Below, in pieces: positions 14,690 to 25,837 of a stretch of DNA of 64,000 bases. This stretch comes from Bacillota bacterium (GTDB taxonomy: Bacteria > Bacillota > Negativicutes > Sporomusales > Sporomusaceae), in assembly GCA_017889705.1 (NCBI GenBank), contig JAGGAB010000012.1, forward strand, positions 1 through 64,000, given 5' to 3'. The notes below the pieces were generated by a model that was given only the letters and a program-made list of their open reading frames with translations, had not been told where the DNA came from and made no database searches. A program made the translations under genes and the position numbers. Position 1 is the first letter of the stretch. Every line of letters begins with the position of its first letter.

Positions 14690-15815
14690 ACGTATTTTGT
14701 TTATTAGCGCCCCCATCGGAGCCGGTCATATTCGGGCAGCGCAGGCAGTTAGTCAGATTCTGCGGGAAGAGTATGCTTGCCAGACAGAGTTGTGTAATGT
14801 ATTTGATTTTTTTCCACGTGTCATTGGGCAGGCAATACTTACCGCTTATTTAAAAATTCTCGAGGTAGTTCCAGTTCTTTACGGAACTGCTTATAGATGG
14901 GGAAATCAAAGCCGCATAGCACTCCAGGGACGGGAATTCATTAGCCGCTTTCTTGCTGGACGAATGTTACATTATATTCGTACGTTTCAGCCGGAAATCA
15001 TTGTATGTACTCATGCTACCCCGGCCGGGTTGGTGGCATGGCTAAAAAGAAAGGGCTTAATTACGGTTCCGGTGGCGGCTGTTATTACCGATTTTGTTGT
15101 TCATCGGCTGTGGGTGTATTCTGAAATCGACTATTATTTTGTCGCTCATAATGCGATGGTCCAATATTTACAACACTATGGAATTGCCGCAGATACTGTT
15201 GCTGTTACCGGAATTCCTGTTAGTAGCAACTTTACTACCGAAAGTAACAAGGCAACCTTATTTGCAAAACTAGGGCTCTTGCCGGAGCGAAAGACCGTTA
15301 TGATTATGGGGGGCGGTGCAGGCGCCTTGCCAATAGCGAAAATCCTGAATATATGTAATCAAATTGATGAACCGTTGCAATTAATTGCAGTAACGGGAAA
15401 GAATCAGGCACTTTATCGGGAAATTGCTCAGCTCTCCGCCAAAAGTAAGCACCAGGTTAACATTTATGGTTTTGTAGATAATGTGCATGAACTTATGAGT
15501 GTTGCGGATTTATTAATATCTAAGCCTGGCGGTATGAGCTCGGCAGAGGCCTTAACCAAGGGCGTACCGCTGCTTATCTTTCGGCCTATTCCGGGGCAGG
15601 AAGAAGCGAATACCCAATTCTTATTAGACAGTCATGCCGCACTCAGGGCGGATTCGCTGTCAGACTTAAAAACGATTTTACATAGGCTATTATTTGAGAA
15701 TAATAATGAGCTGGCGACTTTGTGCAAACAGGCGACTGTTATGGGACGACCTAATGCAGCAGCAGAAATTGCAAAAAAGATTAATATATATGCAATTTCT
15801 GCGCAAAAATGTTAA
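14664..15815 (+). CDS. UgtP/MGDG-synthase-like glycosyltransferase
   Basis: 383 residues from ATG 14664; TTG 14682 (377 residues) has a better ribosome site (AGGTGG six bases upstream) and may be the real start. Both overlap folK. The N-terminal half has the MGDG-synthase motif FISAPIGAGHIRAAQAVSQI; the C-terminal half has the GT28 nucleotide-sugar site (MIMGGGAGALP, SKPGGMSSAEALTKGVPLLI, PGQEEANTQFLL). Relatives such as UgtP put glucose on diacylglycerol, or galactose in plastids; MurG is a distant cousin. The lipid acceptor is inferred. Coupling to folK looks positional rather than functional. Confidence 0.85.
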   Translation: MSRWLRLAKRILFISAPIGAGHIRAAQAVSQILREEYACQTELCNVFDFFPRVIGQAILTAYLKILEVVPVLYGTAYRWGNQSRIALQGREFISRFLAGRMLHYIRTFQPEIIVCTHATPAGLVAWLKRKGLITVPVAAVITDFVVHRLWVYSEIDYYFVAHNAMVQYLQHYGIAADTVAVTGIPVSSNFTTESNKATLFAKLGLLPERKTVMIMGGGAGALPIAKILNICNQIDEPLQLIAVTGKNQALYREIAQLSAKSKHQVNIYGFVDNVHELMSVADLLISKPGGMSSAEALTKGVPLLIFRPIPGQEEANTQFLLDSHAALRADSLSDLKTILHRLLFENNNELATLCKQATVMGRPNAAAEIAKKINIYAISAQKC

Positions 15816-15852
15816 TTTGTTTAAAAAAATGTTAAATTAGGACTACAAGCTA

Positions 15853-15882
15853 TTGACCTTTGCAATTTACTCCGGGTATAAT
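15853..15882 (+). promoter_or_regulatory. sigma-A promoter of dprA and downstream genes
   Basis: TTGACC (15853-15858), an 18-base spacer and TATAAT (15877-15882), 75 bases before the dprA start. It is the only clear promoter between the glycosyltransferase and topA. Confidence 0.75.
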
Positions 15883-15957
15883 TGCTAGTATTACGATTTA
15901 CCAAGTATTTACTTGTGCTATTGGCGTTTCAATTTAGCTAGATGTGGAGGAACTGGT

Positions 15958-17049
15958 ATGGAACAATTTTACTTGGCGGCACTTCAGGGTGTGCCTGGTA
16001 TTGGCAGTTCACGCATTAATGCCCTGGTTGATTATTTTGGTAGCGCCCGGCAGGCTTGGTTGGCTGACCAGGGCGATTTGTTTTTATCCAGATGCCTTGA
16101 TAACACAGGGTGTAATAATTTACTTGGTCAAAAGGATAAGATAGATGTATACAAACTAGCTGAAGTATTAACTAAGAAACATATTTCGCTTTGTTGTTTG
16201 TCAGATGCAGATTATCCGGTATTGTTGCGACGCAGCTTTAATCCGCCTTATGTTTTATATTATCGCGGCGATTTGCCGCAAAATGATAAACTTATTGCAA
16301 TTGTGGGCTCGCGCAAACCGACAGTATATGGGAAGAATGTTGCCGGGATGCTGGCAGTCGCCTTGGCAGAAGATCAGGTTGGCGTTGTAAGCGGAGCTGC
16401 TAGAGGAATTGATACAGCCGCTCATATAGGTGCTTTAGAGCGAGGGTATACAATTGCCGTGCTTGGTTCAGGTGTGGATGTTGCATATCCCCCGGAAAAT
16501 GCAAAGCTTCTAAATAATATTGCTGAACGTGGCGCCGTAATCTCAGAATATGCACCTGGTGTTATGGCACATCCTGGACACTTTCCTGCACGTAACCGCA
16601 TTATTAGTGGTCTTTCCCGCGGGGTTGTTGTTGTGGAAGCTGCAGAAAAGAGCGGTTCGTTGATAACGGCTGACTTTGCATTAGAAGAAGGCCGAGATGT
16701 TTTTGCTGTACCAGGCAGTATTTTTGCAGATAGCAGTAACGGTACAAACAATCTTATAAAACAAGGCGCTAAGCTTGTTGATAGTGCCCGGGACATTCTA
16801 TTGGAGTATGGCTGGGAGGAGACGGAGAGTCAGCATAATCAGGCAGAGCCTGAGTTGACTCAAACAGAGAAAAACGTGTATAGTTTATTGAATTATGAAG
16901 AGCCTATAGGAATTGAAGAAATTGTAACTAAATTGAGTGTACCGCCTGCAACGGCTGCATATATATTATTGCAACTTTCATTACGAGGTTTGACGGTCGA
17001 ACATAGCGAACAGCGCTATACCCGTACCGCCAGGGAGGGAATTAAGTGA
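15958..17049 (+). CDS. dprA: DNA processing protein DprA
   Basis: 363 residues from ATG 15958 (GTGGAGG upstream). It loads RecA on incoming single-stranded DNA during transformation. An N-terminal SAM/HhH-like part (LAALQGVPGIGSSRINALVD) precedes the Rossmann domain: AIVGSRKPTVYGKNVAG, VVSGAARGIDTAAHIGAL, AVLGSGVDVAYPPEN, FPARNRIISGLSRGVVVVEA, SGSLITADFALEEGRDVFAV, PGSI. Residues about 300-363 are the winged-helix DML1-type tail. Its stop overlaps the topA start by four bases. Together with the comM remnant it raises the question whether competence is intact. Confidence 0.95.
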   Translation: MEQFYLAALQGVPGIGSSRINALVDYFGSARQAWLADQGDLFLSRCLDNTGCNNLLGQKDKIDVYKLAEVLTKKHISLCCLSDADYPVLLRRSFNPPYVLYYRGDLPQNDKLIAIVGSRKPTVYGKNVAGMLAVALAEDQVGVVSGAARGIDTAAHIGALERGYTIAVLGSGVDVAYPPENAKLLNNIAERGAVISEYAPGVMAHPGHFPARNRIISGLSRGVVVVEAAEKSGSLITADFALEEGRDVFAVPGSIFADSSNGTNNLIKQGAKLVDSARDILLEYGWEETESQHNQAEPELTQTEKNVYSLLNYEEPIGIEEIVTKLSVPPATAAYILLQLSLRGLTVEHSEQRYTRTAREGIK

Positions 17050-19244
17050 GCAAAGCTCTGGTTGTCGTAGAATCCCCGGCTAAAGCCAAGACAATTGAAA
17101 AATTTCTTGGTAAAAATTATACAGTTAAAGCTTCTATGGGACATTTGCGGGATTTGCCCAAAAGTCAGTTTGGTGTTAACCTCGAAAACAACTTTGAACC
17201 CAAATATATTAATATTCGAGGAAAAGGCGACCTTATAAAAAGCTTAAAAGAAGCTGCCAAAAGCGCTGACACCGTCTATCTGGCGACAGACCCGGATCGC
17301 GAAGGGGAAGCCATTGCCTGGCATTTGGCTCATATCCTCGATATTCAGGAAAAAACGACCTGCCGGATTGAATTTAATGAGATTACCAAGACTGCCATTC
17401 AACAGGCAGTCAAAAAACCGCGACCGATTAATTTGCCACGGGTATACGCGCAGCAAGCCCGGCGAATATTGGATAGAATAGTGGGCTATAAACTTAGTCC
17501 GCTTCTATGGAGAAAAGTACGCAAAGGCCTAAGCGCCGGGCGGGTTCAGTCGGTGACCGTTCGGCTTATCTGTGACAGAGAAAAAGAGATTCAGGGTTTT
17601 GTCCCCGAAGAATACTGGACAGTAACGGCTAAACTAAAGGAAAAGAATAATACCAAACCTTTTGATGCTGAACTAGTTGTCATCGACGGCAAAAAAGCCG
17701 TTATTAATAACGAAGAGCAGGCTGAAAAAATTACTGACGACTTACAGCAAGTGGAATATATAGTGCATGACGTAAAAAAGAGAGAAAGAAAACGCAATCC
17801 GCAACCGCCGTTTACTACCAGTAGTTTACAACAAGAAGCTGCCCGTAAGCTAGGGTTCACTTCGCGCAAGACCATGATGATTGCGCAGCAATTGTATGAA
17901 GGTCTGGCTATTGGAAAAATGGGGCAAGTGGGTCTTATTACGTATATGCGTACCGATTCTACCAGGGTAGCTGAAGTTGCTCAACAGGAAGCCCGAAATT
18001 ATATTGAAAACAAATTTGGATTATCCTATTTACCGGAAAAAGCACCCAGCTACACAAGCAGAAACTCGCAGGATGCTCATGAGGCGGTGCGCCCAACTAC
18101 GATGGAGTTTTTCCCTGAGGCAATTGCCGTTAATTTGAATAAAGATCAGTTAAAACTCTATACACTTATTTGGGAAAGATTTATTGCCAGCCAAATGACC
18201 CCGGCGGTTTATGATACACTTACGATCGAGATTGCTGCTGGCAAATACAAATTCAGAGCCACTGGTTCACAACTAAAATTCCCAGGTTTTTTAGCTGCCT
18301 TTAGCGGAGCAATCGGTAAAAGTAAAGAAGTGGAACAAACAGCAGATAGTGATTTGGATAAAGAAACAACACTGCCGCTGTTAACTACAGGACAAGTGTT
18401 AAAACTCAACAAAATTGATCCCAAACAGCATTTTACCGAACCGCCGCCTCGGTATACAGAGGCTTCGTTGGTTAAAATTCTGGAGGAAAAAGGAATTGGA
18501 CGTCCCAGTACTTATGCCCCTACAATTGAGACCATTGTTGAGCGGGGCTATGTAGAGCGAATTGATAAAAAGTTTCATCCGACCGAATTGGGCTTTGTAG
18601 TACTTGATCTATTAAAGCAATACTTCGACAAAATTATTGATATTGAATTTACCGCCGGCATGGAAGACAAGTTAGATGATATTGCCGAAGGTGAGGTCTC
18701 CTGGTTAACTGTCCTGGAAGAGTTCTACCAACCGTTTGCCCAAGACCTTAGTGTGGCAGAAGAAGCTATTGGCCATGTTGAGTTGCCTGTGGAAGTGTCA
18801 GATGTCGCTTGCGAAAATTGTGGTCGCATGATGGTTGTCAAGCAAGGGCGATATGGTAATTTTCTAGCATGTCCGGGTTTTCCGGCTTGCCGTAACACCA
18901 AACCAATTCTCAAGGATATTGGTGTTGCTTGCCCTAAATGTGGCAGTGCTATTGTTGAACGTCATACTAAACGCAGACGGGTCTTTTATGGCTGTGAGAA
19001 GTATCCGGCATGTGATTTTAACACATGGGATATGCCATTAAAAGAAAACTGTCAACTATGTGGTTCCTATATGGTTCGGCATAAATTTAAAAATGGTGGC
19101 TTTTCAAACCTTTGCAGTAACGAGGGGTGTACCTCACGACAAACAACTGATGAAAAAAAATCAGTTAAGGGAACAGATAAAAGCAAAGTGCAGATTAAGA
19201 CGAAGAAAAAGCCGGCAGTTAATCGGAGGAAAAAGAATGAATAA
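17046..19244 (+). CDS. topA: DNA topoisomerase I
   Basis: 732 residues, GTG start inside the dprA stop. Type IA topoisomerase that relaxes negative supercoils. The Toprim domain begins [19 protein letters not shown] and has [15 protein letters not shown] for Mg; the nucleophile is Tyr300 in [12 protein letters not shown]. Three C-terminal four-Cys zinc fingers are seen: CENCGRMM...[15 protein letters not shown]...CEKYPAC and CQLCGSYM...CSNEGC. The tail is very lysine-rich. The length is normal for the family. The last eight bases overlap trmFO. Confidence 0.97.
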   Translation: MSKALVVVESPAKAKTIEKFLGKNYTVKASMGHLRDLPKSQFGVNLENNFEPKYINIRGKGDLIKSLKEAAKSADTVYLATDPDREGEAIAWHLAHILDIQEKTTCRIEFNEITKTAIQQAVKKPRPINLPRVYAQQARRILDRIVGYKLSPLLWRKVRKGLSAGRVQSVTVRLICDREKEIQGFVPEEYWTVTAKLKEKNNTKPFDAELVVIDGKKAVINNEEQAEKITDDLQQVEYIVHDVKKRERKRNPQPPFTTSSLQQEAARKLGFTSRKTMMIAQQLYEGLAIGKMGQVGLITYMRTDSTRVAEVAQQEARNYIENKFGLSYLPEKAPSYTSRNSQDAHEAVRPTTMEFFPEAIAVNLNKDQLKLYTLIWERFIASQMTPAVYDTLTIEIAAGKYKFRATGSQLKFPGFLAAFSGAIGKSKEVEQTADSDLDKETTLPLLTTGQVLKLNKIDPKQHFTEPPPRYTEASLVKILEEKGIGRPSTYAPTIETIVERGYVERIDKKFHPTELGFVVLDLLKQYFDKIIDIEFTAGMEDKLDDIAEGEVSWLTVLEEFYQPFAQDLSVAEEAIGHVELPVEVSDVACENCGRMMVVKQGRYGNFLACPGFPACRNTKPILKDIGVACPKCGSAIVERHTKRRRVFYGCEKYPACDFNTWDMPLKENCQLCGSYMVRHKFKNGGFSNLCSNEGCTSRQTTDEKKSVKGTDKSKVQIKTKKKPAVNRRKKNE

Positions 19245-20532
19245 AGTCACAGTACTAGGAGCCGGGTTGGCTGGCAGTGAAGCTGCCTGGCAACTGGCTG
19301 AGGCTGGAATCGATGTTGACTTATACGAAATGCGCCCAAATGTAATGTCTCCTGCACATCATACCGCGTTATTTGCTGAACTGGTGTGCAGCAACTCACT
19401 GCGGGGTGCTAATATAGAAAATGCAGTAGGTCTCTTAAAAGAAGAAATGCGCAAGCTCAATTCTTTAATTATGAAGGCTGCGGATACTCACTGTGTACCT
19501 GCGGGGGGAGCCCTGGCCGTTGACCGTAATAATTTTAGCGAGATGATTACAACAGTTCTCAGCAAGCATCCGAGAATAACGGTTCATCATACTGAAGTTA
19601 GCGAAATACCTGCCAGCCGCCCGTTAATAATTGCTACCGGGCCGCTTACTTCGCCTGCTTTATCTGCGGCTATCGCCAGTTTGACCAGTGATGAATATCT
19701 GTATTTTTATGATGCTGCCGCACCTATTGTAACTGTGGAATCACTTAATATGGATATCATTTATCGCGCTTCCCGTTATGGCAAAGGCGATGACGACTAT
19801 CTGAACTGCCCGATGACCAAAGAGCAATATGAACTGTTTTGGCAGGAAATGACACAAGCCGAGGCTGCGCCGATTAAGGAATTTGAAAAGCTCGTAGTTT
19901 TTGAAGGGTGTATGCCAATAGAAAGCATGGCAGCCAGAGGCATAGATACAATGCGTTTTGGTCCAATGAAGCCTGTAGGTTTAAGGCATCCGGAAACAGG
20001 TGAAATGCCATATGCGGTCGTGCAGTTGCGCCAAGACAACGTTTCCGCAACACTGTATAATATAGTAGGTTTTCAAACCCATTTAACCTGGCCGGAGCAG
20101 CAGCGAGTATTTCGTCTTATTCCCGGCCTAGAAAATGCTGAATTTGTTAGGTATGGTGTTATGCACAGAAATACCTTTATCAATTCGCCCAACCTATTGT
20201 TGCCGACTCTGCAGGTGAAAAAACAGCCGGAGATCTTTTTCGCAGGACAAATTACCGGTGTTGAAGGCTATGTTGAATCAGCAGCAAGTGGTTTGGTTGC
20301 CGGAATTAATGCCGCCCGAATGATAATGGGCCTTGGTCCTTATGTATTTCCGGATATAACGGCTCATGGCGCTTTATGTCATTACATAACACATGCTGAT
20401 CCGGCACACTTTCAACCTATGAATATTAATTTTGGTCTGCTTCCGCCGCTAGAGCATAAGATTAAAGATAAGAAGATAAAAAACAGAACCATTGCCGAAC
20501 GAGCATTGGCGGCAATGGAAGAATTTATTTGA
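19237..20532 (+). CDS. trmFO: tRNA (uracil-54-C5)-methyltransferase, folate-dependent
   Basis: 431 residues from ATG 19237, which has CGGAGGA upstream; longer in-frame starts lie inside topA. It makes ribothymidine at tRNA position 54 using methylenetetrahydrofolate and FAD. The FAD-binding start [20 protein letters not shown] is followed by [40 protein letters not shown] and the C-terminal [20 protein letters not shown]. It uses the folate pool supplied by the folPBK genes upstream. Confidence 0.97.
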   Translation: MNKVTVLGAGLAGSEAAWQLAEAGIDVDLYEMRPNVMSPAHHTALFAELVCSNSLRGANIENAVGLLKEEMRKLNSLIMKAADTHCVPAGGALAVDRNNFSEMITTVLSKHPRITVHHTEVSEIPASRPLIIATGPLTSPALSAAIASLTSDEYLYFYDAAAPIVTVESLNMDIIYRASRYGKGDDDYLNCPMTKEQYELFWQEMTQAEAAPIKEFEKLVVFEGCMPIESMAARGIDTMRFGPMKPVGLRHPETGEMPYAVVQLRQDNVSATLYNIVGFQTHLTWPEQQRVFRLIPGLENAEFVRYGVMHRNTFINSPNLLLPTLQVKKQPEIFFAGQITGVEGYVESAASGLVAGINAARMIMGLGPYVFPDITAHGALCHYITHADPAHFQPMNINFGLLPPLEHKIKDKKIKNRTIAERALAAMEEFI

Positions 20533-20638
20533 ATAATATGACAATAATATTGCGCAATCACAGCAAGTGTGTTAGTATAATATTAATTTCCGTGCGAAGA
20601 GAACAAGGGTAAACATTGTCGGAAAGAATGGTAAAAGG

Positions 20639-21586
20639 ATGTTTTCAGAAGGTAAAGAACTCAGTGACGTAGAACAATTAATTGAGAAGTTTATATTGTA
20701 TTTGAAACTTGAAAAAAACGCCTCTTATCATACCGTGCATAATTACCAGCGTGATATCTTGCAGTTTGTGGAATTCATGTACAGTCAGGAGGCTGCTGAA
20801 TCCCTGTTTCTTGACGTTACTCCGCTTATGATTCGTAGCTATTTGGCTTTTCTAAAATCAGAACAGTATGCCAAAGCGACCATAATGCGACGAATTGCGG
20901 CGCTTAGGTCGTTTTTCAAGTTTTTATGCCGAGAAAATATTTTACAGAATAATCCCTGCAAGACGGTTAGAACCCCGAAGCTTGATAAAAGATTACCTGT
21001 TTTTCTTGACATAAACGAAATTCACGAGCTAATTGCATTGCCGGAAAATAATCTACTGGGGATTCGTGACAAAGCTGTGCTAGAAATGCTGTATGCAACA
21101 GGTATTCGAGTTAGCGAACTTGCCGGAATTACTATGCCGGATATTGATTTTTCTGGACGCTCAATTGTTGTGTCTGGCAAGGGCGCCAAAGAACGTATTG
21201 TCCTGATGGGCCGGAATGCGGTTGATGTCCTCGCAAGCTATTTGTCTGACTCGCGGCCGATATTATGCGCTAATCCGGGAGAATATGGGCAGCAAACCAA
21301 TACCGTCCATAACCATGTATTTGTAAATAATCGGGGAGGACCGCTAACAGATCGAAGTGTGCGAAGAATTGTCGAAAAATATGTTGAGATAATGGCAATT
21401 AAAAAAAATGTCAGCCCACATACTATTCGCCACACTTTTGCGACTCATCTGCTGGATAACGGTGCTGACCTTAGGACTGTGCAAGAGCTTTTGGGGCATG
21501 TTAATTTGTCTACAACTCAGTTATATACTCATGTAACCACAGAAAGGCTTAAAGCCAGTCACAAACAATTTCATCCGCGTGCCTGA
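20639..21586 (+). CDS. xerC: tyrosine recombinase XerC (CodV)
   Basis: 315 residues. It resolves chromosome dimers with XerD at dif. The N-terminal core-binding domain (LEKNASYHTVHNYQRDILQF) precedes the catalytic domain: Arg in YATGIRVSELAG, Lys in VSGKGAKERIV, HTIRHTFATHLLDNGADLRT, LLGHVNLSTTQLYTHV with the nucleophilic Tyr. It is called XerC rather than XerD from its position before hslV-hslU-codY, as in B. subtilis codV. The start is not certain: AAAGG directly abuts the ATG, and the first eight residues exceed the usual N-terminus. Confidence 0.92.
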   Translation: MFSEGKELSDVEQLIEKFILYLKLEKNASYHTVHNYQRDILQFVEFMYSQEAAESLFLDVTPLMIRSYLAFLKSEQYAKATIMRRIAALRSFFKFLCRENILQNNPCKTVRTPKLDKRLPVFLDINEIHELIALPENNLLGIRDKAVLEMLYATGIRVSELAGITMPDIDFSGRSIVVSGKGAKERIVLMGRNAVDVLASYLSDSRPILCANPGEYGQQTNTVHNHVFVNNRGGPLTDRSVRRIVEKYVEIMAIKKNVSPHTIRHTFATHLLDNGADLRTVQELLGHVNLSTTQLYTHVTTERLKASHKQFHPRA

Positions 21587-21607
21587 CATTTCCCTGGAGG
21601 TGATATT

Positions 21608-22138
21608 ATGTTTCATGCTACAACGATTGTTGCTGTTCGCCATCAAGGGAAGACGGCTATTGCCGGTGACGGACAAGTTACTTTTGGTCAGAATACGATA
21701 ATGAAGCACAATGCGAAAAAAGTCCGACGTCTGTATCATGGCAAAGTCTTAGCCGGATTTGCCGGATCAGTGGCTGATGCATTTACGCTGTTTGCTAAAT
21801 TTGAAGGAAAACTAGAAGAATTTAATGGTAATATGATGAGAGCCGCTGTTGAGCTTGCAAAAGAATGGCGACTGGACCGAGTATTGAGACGTTTGGAAGC
21901 ACTGCTTATTGTAATTGATGACAATCATCTTCTCATAATATCTGGTAATGGAGAGGTAATTGAACCAGATGATGGTGTTACTGCCATAGGGTCTGGTGGC
22001 CCTTATGCCCTTGCAGCTGCTAGGGCATTGGTACAGCATTCCCCGTTAGGTGCAGCTGACATTGCACGCAGTGCTTTGGAGATTGCTTCCGGCATTTGTG
22101 TGTACACTAATGACCATATTACGGTCGAAGAGTTATAA
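21608..22138 (+). CDS. hslV: ATP-dependent protease subunit HslV (CodW)
   Basis: 176 residues, CTGGAGGTGA upstream. It is the proteolytic ring of the HslUV protease. The sequence [12 protein letters not shown] shows the catalytic Thr at position 5 after a four-residue leader to be removed, as in the Thermotoga form; B. subtilis CodW instead uses an N-terminal Ser. Also seen are [33 protein letters not shown] and [16 protein letters not shown]. It is followed by hslU at 14 bases. Confidence 0.96.
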   Translation: MFHATTIVAVRHQGKTAIAGDGQVTFGQNTIMKHNAKKVRRLYHGKVLAGFAGSVADAFTLFAKFEGKLEEFNGNMMRAAVELAKEWRLDRVLRRLEALLIVIDDNHLLIISGNGEVIEPDDGVTAIGSGGPYALAAARALVQHSPLGAADIARSALEIASGICVYTNDHITVEEL

Positions 22139-22152
22139 AAGGGGGGATGATT

Positions 22153-23553
22153 TTGCTAGAGCTTACGCCGAGAGAAATAGTCAAGGAATTAAATAAATAT
22201 ATAATTGGACAGCAGCAAGCCAAAAAATCAGTAGCTGTAGCACTCAGAAATCGCTGGCGCAGCAAGAAGCTGCCGGAAGATCTTAAAGAAGAAATTGTCC
22301 CCAAAAACATTTTAATGATTGGCCCTACCGGCGTTGGTAAAACTGAAATTGCCAGACGCTTAGCTAAACTTGTGAATGCTCCTTTTGTAAAAGTTGAAGC
22401 CACTAAATTTACGGAAATTGGCTATGTTGGCCGTGATGTTGAGTCCATGGTGCGAGACTTAGTTGAAACCTCTGTCCGCATGGTAAAACATCAAAAAATC
22501 GCCGAAGTAAATGATAAAGCTAAAGAATTGGCGGAGGAACGAATACTAGACTATTTTGTTCCGCCAGCTAAAAAAGAAGCATCACGCAATCCATTTGAAA
22601 TGTTATTTTCCGGTACAGGCGGAATAGAAACCAATCAAGATACCTCAACAGAATCAGTGGACTCCCCCAAGGTCAATACTGGCCGTGAGTGGTGGCGCAA
22701 ACGCCTGATAAACGGCGAGCTTGAAGAAGAATTTCTCGAAATTACCGTTGAAGATGGTGCGCAGCCTGTAATGGGGATGTTTGCCGGCACCGGAATTGAA
22801 GAGATGGGTATGAATATACAAGATATGCTTGGTAATTTTCTACCCAAAAAGCAGAAAAAACGCAAAGTCACAGTAGCAAATGCCCGAAAGGTTTTCACCC
22901 AGGAAGAAGCACAAAAGTTGATAGATATGGATGAGGTATCAACTAGTGCAGTGAGCCTGGCTGAGAATTATGGAATCATTTTTCTCGATGAAATCGATAA
23001 AATTGCCGGTAGAGGGCAAAGCACAGGACCGGATGTTTCGCGGGAGGGTGTTCAACGTGATATTCTGCCGATTGTTGAGGGATCGACAATTGTTACCAAG
23101 TATGGTCCGGTAAAAACTGATCATGTTTTGTTCATTGCTGCAGGGGCCTTTCATGTTTCTAAACCTTCTGACCTGATACCTGAGCTGCAAGGGCGTTTCC
23201 CGATTAGAGTCGAATTGACGAATTTGTCAAAAGAAGATTTTTGTCAAATATTGACCGAACCGGCAAACGCACTAATAAAACAGTATATTAGTTTATTAGA
23301 AACAGAAGGTGTAAAAATAAAATTCACCGCTGATGCGATTGACGAATTGGCAGATATCGCGTGTCGGGTAAATAGCCAGACAGAAAATATTGGTGCACGA
23401 CGACTACATACCATTTTAGAAAAACTCTTAGAAGATTTAGCGTATGATGCGCCTGATATAGATGAACAACAAGTTGATATTGATCGTGAATACGTTAAAT
23501 CGAAGCTTGATCATATTGTTGTAAATCAAGATTTAAGTCATTACATTTTGTAA
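22153..23553 (+). CDS. hslU: ATP-dependent protease ATPase subunit HslU (ClpY)
   Basis: 466 residues from TTG 22153, six bases after GGGGGG; the ATG at 22147 directly abuts that site and is less likely. AAA+ unfoldase that feeds HslV. Walker [18 protein letters not shown], the conserved [20 protein letters not shown], the intermediate domain (about 110-235), Walker [13 protein letters not shown] and a sensor-2 tail ([20 protein letters not shown]) are all present. The C-terminus ends SHYIL, the usual HslV-docking tail. Confidence 0.96.
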   Translation: MLELTPREIVKELNKYIIGQQQAKKSVAVALRNRWRSKKLPEDLKEEIVPKNILMIGPTGVGKTEIARRLAKLVNAPFVKVEATKFTEIGYVGRDVESMVRDLVETSVRMVKHQKIAEVNDKAKELAEERILDYFVPPAKKEASRNPFEMLFSGTGGIETNQDTSTESVDSPKVNTGREWWRKRLINGELEEEFLEITVEDGAQPVMGMFAGTGIEEMGMNIQDMLGNFLPKKQKKRKVTVANARKVFTQEEAQKLIDMDEVSTSAVSLAENYGIIFLDEIDKIAGRGQSTGPDVSREGVQRDILPIVEGSTIVTKYGPVKTDHVLFIAAGAFHVSKPSDLIPELQGRFPIRVELTNLSKEDFCQILTEPANALIKQYISLLETEGVKIKFTADAIDELADIACRVNSQTENIGARRLHTILEKLLEDLAYDAPDIDEQQVDIDREYVKSKLDHIVVNQDLSHYIL

Positions 23554-23589
23554 TATGTTGTCTCAAATAATGAAAGGTGGGAATAGTAA

Positions 23590-24366
23590 ATGTTATCATT
23601 GCTAGAACGTACTCGTGCTATTAATAAGCTGCTTCAAAAATCGGAAAAGGTTGAGTATAGTGAGGTTTCAACAGTGCTTAGCACTGTAATGGAAGCTAAC
23701 GTGTATATTGTCAGTAAAGACGGCAGTATTTTGGGATATGCATTGATTGACGATTTTGAGTGTGATCTTATGCGGGATAAAGTGCTTAAGTTGGGATGCT
23801 TCCCCGAGCGCTATGTAGAATGGCTGCGCAAGATTGACCAGACATCTCCGAATCTTCGGCTTGAAGGCGGTTTATGCAGCTTTAGTGTAGATACTAATTG
23901 CTTATTTAATGATAAGTTCACTACCATAGTGCCGATTCATGGCGTGGGTGATCGTATCGGTACACTGATTGTAGCTAAGTTTAGTAACGAATTTGTTGAT
24001 GATGATCTAATCTTGGCGGAATATGGCGCAACTGTTGTTGGCATGGAAATGCTTAGAGACCGTAGTGAAAAGATAGAAGAAGAAGCTAGAAAAAAAGCTA
24101 CGGTGCAAGTAGCTTTGGGAACCTTATCTTATTCGGAATTAGAAGCGGTTATGCATATTTTAAGCGAACTGGAAGGCAACGAAGGTTTGCTGGTTGCCAG
24201 CAAGATTGCCGACCGTGTAGGAATTACTCGTTCGGTAATTGTTAATGCGCTGCGCAAGTTTGAAAGCGCCGGTGTAATTGAATCCAAATCCCTGGGCATG
24301 AAAGGGACTTATATAAAAGTTCTGAATGAGCGCTTGTTGGATGAATTGAAAAAACTAAAAAAGTAA
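23590..24366 (+). CDS. codY: GTP- and branched-chain-amino-acid-sensing repressor CodY
   Basis: 258 residues, GAAAGGTGGG upstream. The N-terminal GAF domain (about 1-155; [20 protein letters not shown]) binds branched-chain amino acids. A linker helix and a winged helix-turn-helix follow ([40 protein letters not shown]). CodY represses starvation genes and, in B. subtilis, flagellar genes, so its place directly upstream of flgB is conserved and meaningful. A strong terminator separates it from the flagellar locus. Confidence 0.97.
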   Translation: MLSLLERTRAINKLLQKSEKVEYSEVSTVLSTVMEANVYIVSKDGSILGYALIDDFECDLMRDKVLKLGCFPERYVEWLRKIDQTSPNLRLEGGLCSFSVDTNCLFNDKFTTIVPIHGVGDRIGTLIVAKFSNEFVDDDLILAEYGATVVGMEMLRDRSEKIEEEARKKATVQVALGTLSYSELEAVMHILSELEGNEGLLVASKIADRVGITRSVIVNALRKFESAGVIESKSLGMKGTYIKVLNERLLDELKKLKK

Positions 24367-24382
24367 TATAAAACCATATAAA

Positions 24383-24414
24383 AATCCAGCCGAGTCATGT
24401 CGGCTGGATTTTTT
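24383..24414 (+). terminator. Rho-independent terminator after codY
   Basis: AATCCAGCCGA (24383-24393) pairs with TCGGCTGGATT (24400-24410) and six T follow. It isolates the codY transcript from the flagellar locus. Confidence 0.92.
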
Positions 24415-24561
24415 ATGTTTATGTAAAACTTAATGGTTTTGCAAAGATTTTTAAAAGGATTTTCGTATATAGTGTAGAAATATGCATAAGGTTGTATATA
24501 TGGCTGTAAATCAGTCAAATGTTGGAATAAAATTAGTTATTTTTAAAGGAGGATCAGCGAG

Positions 24562-24996
24562 ATGCTTAATTCACTTTTACAGTCGACCCAGGTATCGGTT
24601 TTGCAAAAAGCGTTGAGTGCCGCCTCGCTTCGACATAAAGTTATCAGCAATAATATTGCAAATGTAAATACGCCCAAATTTAAAAGAAGCGAAGTAAGTT
24701 TCGAAAATCAATTGGCGGCTGCGATGGATTCGAAAACTACATCGGCTTCATCATTGCTGGCGAGGACGCATGAACGCCATTTGCCTTTGCAATCTAAGTC
24801 GCAAACAGCAGGCTTAAATGTTGAACCGACAGTGAGCACGATCACTGAGAATTCTTTCAGGACAGATGATAACAATGTAGACATTGATAGTGAAATGGCA
24901 GGACTAGCGAAAAATACCCTTTATTATAATGCGGTTGCTGATCAGATTAATAAATATTTCTCTGGTATTAAATCTGTAATTAACGGAGGGAAATAA
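24562..24996 (+). CDS. flgB: flagellar proximal rod protein FlgB
   Basis: 144 residues, AAAGGAGGA upstream. Motifs of the rod family are ISNNIANVNTPKFKRSEVSF near residue 30 and the C-terminal EMAGLAKNTLYYNAVADQIN. It forms the base of the rod above the MS ring. It is the first gene of a locus in which the next gene starts five bases later. In the 150 bases upstream I see no convincing sigma-A or sigma-28 promoter. Confidence 0.96.
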   Translation: MLNSLLQSTQVSVLQKALSAASLRHKVISNNIANVNTPKFKRSEVSFENQLAAAMDSKTTSASSLLARTHERHLPLQSKSQTAGLNVEPTVSTITENSFRTDDNNVDIDSEMAGLAKNTLYYNAVADQINKYFSGIKSVINGGK

Positions 24997-25001
24997 GTAT
25001 T

Positions 25002-25439
25002 ATGGGATTGTTTCAGGCTATTGATGCTTCCGCTTCGGGTATGACGGCTGAACGCCTTCGCATGGATGTTATTTCTAACAACATAGCCAATGCCAACACG
25101 ACGCGTACGGTTGAAGGCGGTCCGTATCGCAGGCAGATGGTGGTTTTTGAGCCGCGTACCGGGAAAAGAACCTCTTTTGGTCAGATGTTATCTGAGCAAA
25201 TGGATGCGGGTGATGGTGTCAGGGTAACTGGGATCACAAAAGATAATGCCCCGTTTAAACTCATGTACGATCCGAATCATCCTGATGCTAATAGAGATGG
25301 TTATGTAGAGATGCCTAATGTTACTATTGTTAGTGAAATGGTTGATATGATTACTGCTTCCCGAGCTTATGAGGCTAATGTAACTGCTGCAAATGCTGCA
25401 AAAAGTATGGCCACAAAAGCTTTGGAAATTGGAAAGTAG
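25002..25439 (+). CDS. flgC: flagellar proximal rod protein FlgC
   Basis: 145 residues. Rod signature MDVISNNIANANTTRTVEGG near the N-terminus and C-terminal PNVTIVSEMVDMITASRAYE, ANVTAANAAKSMATKALEIG. Both ends form the coiled coil that packs in the rod; the protein is exported by the flagellar secretion system without a Sec signal. It sits between flgB and fliE, as in B. subtilis. Confidence 0.96.
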   Translation: MGLFQAIDASASGMTAERLRMDVISNNIANANTTRTVEGGPYRRQMVVFEPRTGKRTSFGQMLSEQMDAGDGVRVTGITKDNAPFKLMYDPNHPDANRDGYVEMPNVTIVSEMVDMITASRAYEANVTAANAAKSMATKALEIGK

Positions 25440-25448
25440 GAGGCATAA

Positions 25449-25748
25449 ATGCAAATTGAAGCTTTGAAGTTAGCGCCTGTTACGAGTGGCAAAGTGTTAG
25501 AGACGCCCGTAAGTGCTAAACAACCAGAAAAATCTTTTGGCGAATTTTTGACAGATGCATTGAATAATGTGAATCAACTGCAAAACGACGCCCGCCAAGC
25601 ATCGCTTAATTTGGCAGCAGGCAAGGTTGAAGATATCGCAGAAGTTACTATAGCTGCTGAAAAGGCGACAATAGCGCTGCAACTAACCATGCAGGTTCGC
25701 AACAAGGCTGTTGAAGCCTACCAAGAGGTTATGAGGATGCAGGTTTAA
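25449..25748 (+). CDS. fliE: flagellar hook-basal body protein FliE
   Basis: 99 residues, TAGGAGG upstream. The family pattern SFGEFLTDALNNVNQLQNDA and the ending LTMQVRNKAVEAYQEVMRMQ are clear. FliE joins the MS ring to the rod. The 89-base gap to fliF is larger than other gaps here and holds nothing recognisable. Confidence 0.95.
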   Translation: MQIEALKLAPVTSGKVLETPVSAKQPEKSFGEFLTDALNNVNQLQNDARQASLNLAAGKVEDIAEVTIAAEKATIALQLTMQVRNKAVEAYQEVMRMQV

Positions 25749-25837
25749 TTTAAGCGGAAATTAATGGTGTTACTTAGCTCGTTATTGAAGTACAAACAAA
25801 TTTGGTATTACTTTTCCGTAACTGAAAGGGTGGAGAC

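Noticed and set aside
24421..24561. A promoter for flgB
   Set aside because: TTGCAA (24439) and TATAT elements exist, but spacing is 21-23 bases, and no sigma-28 pattern is seen. I could not support one.
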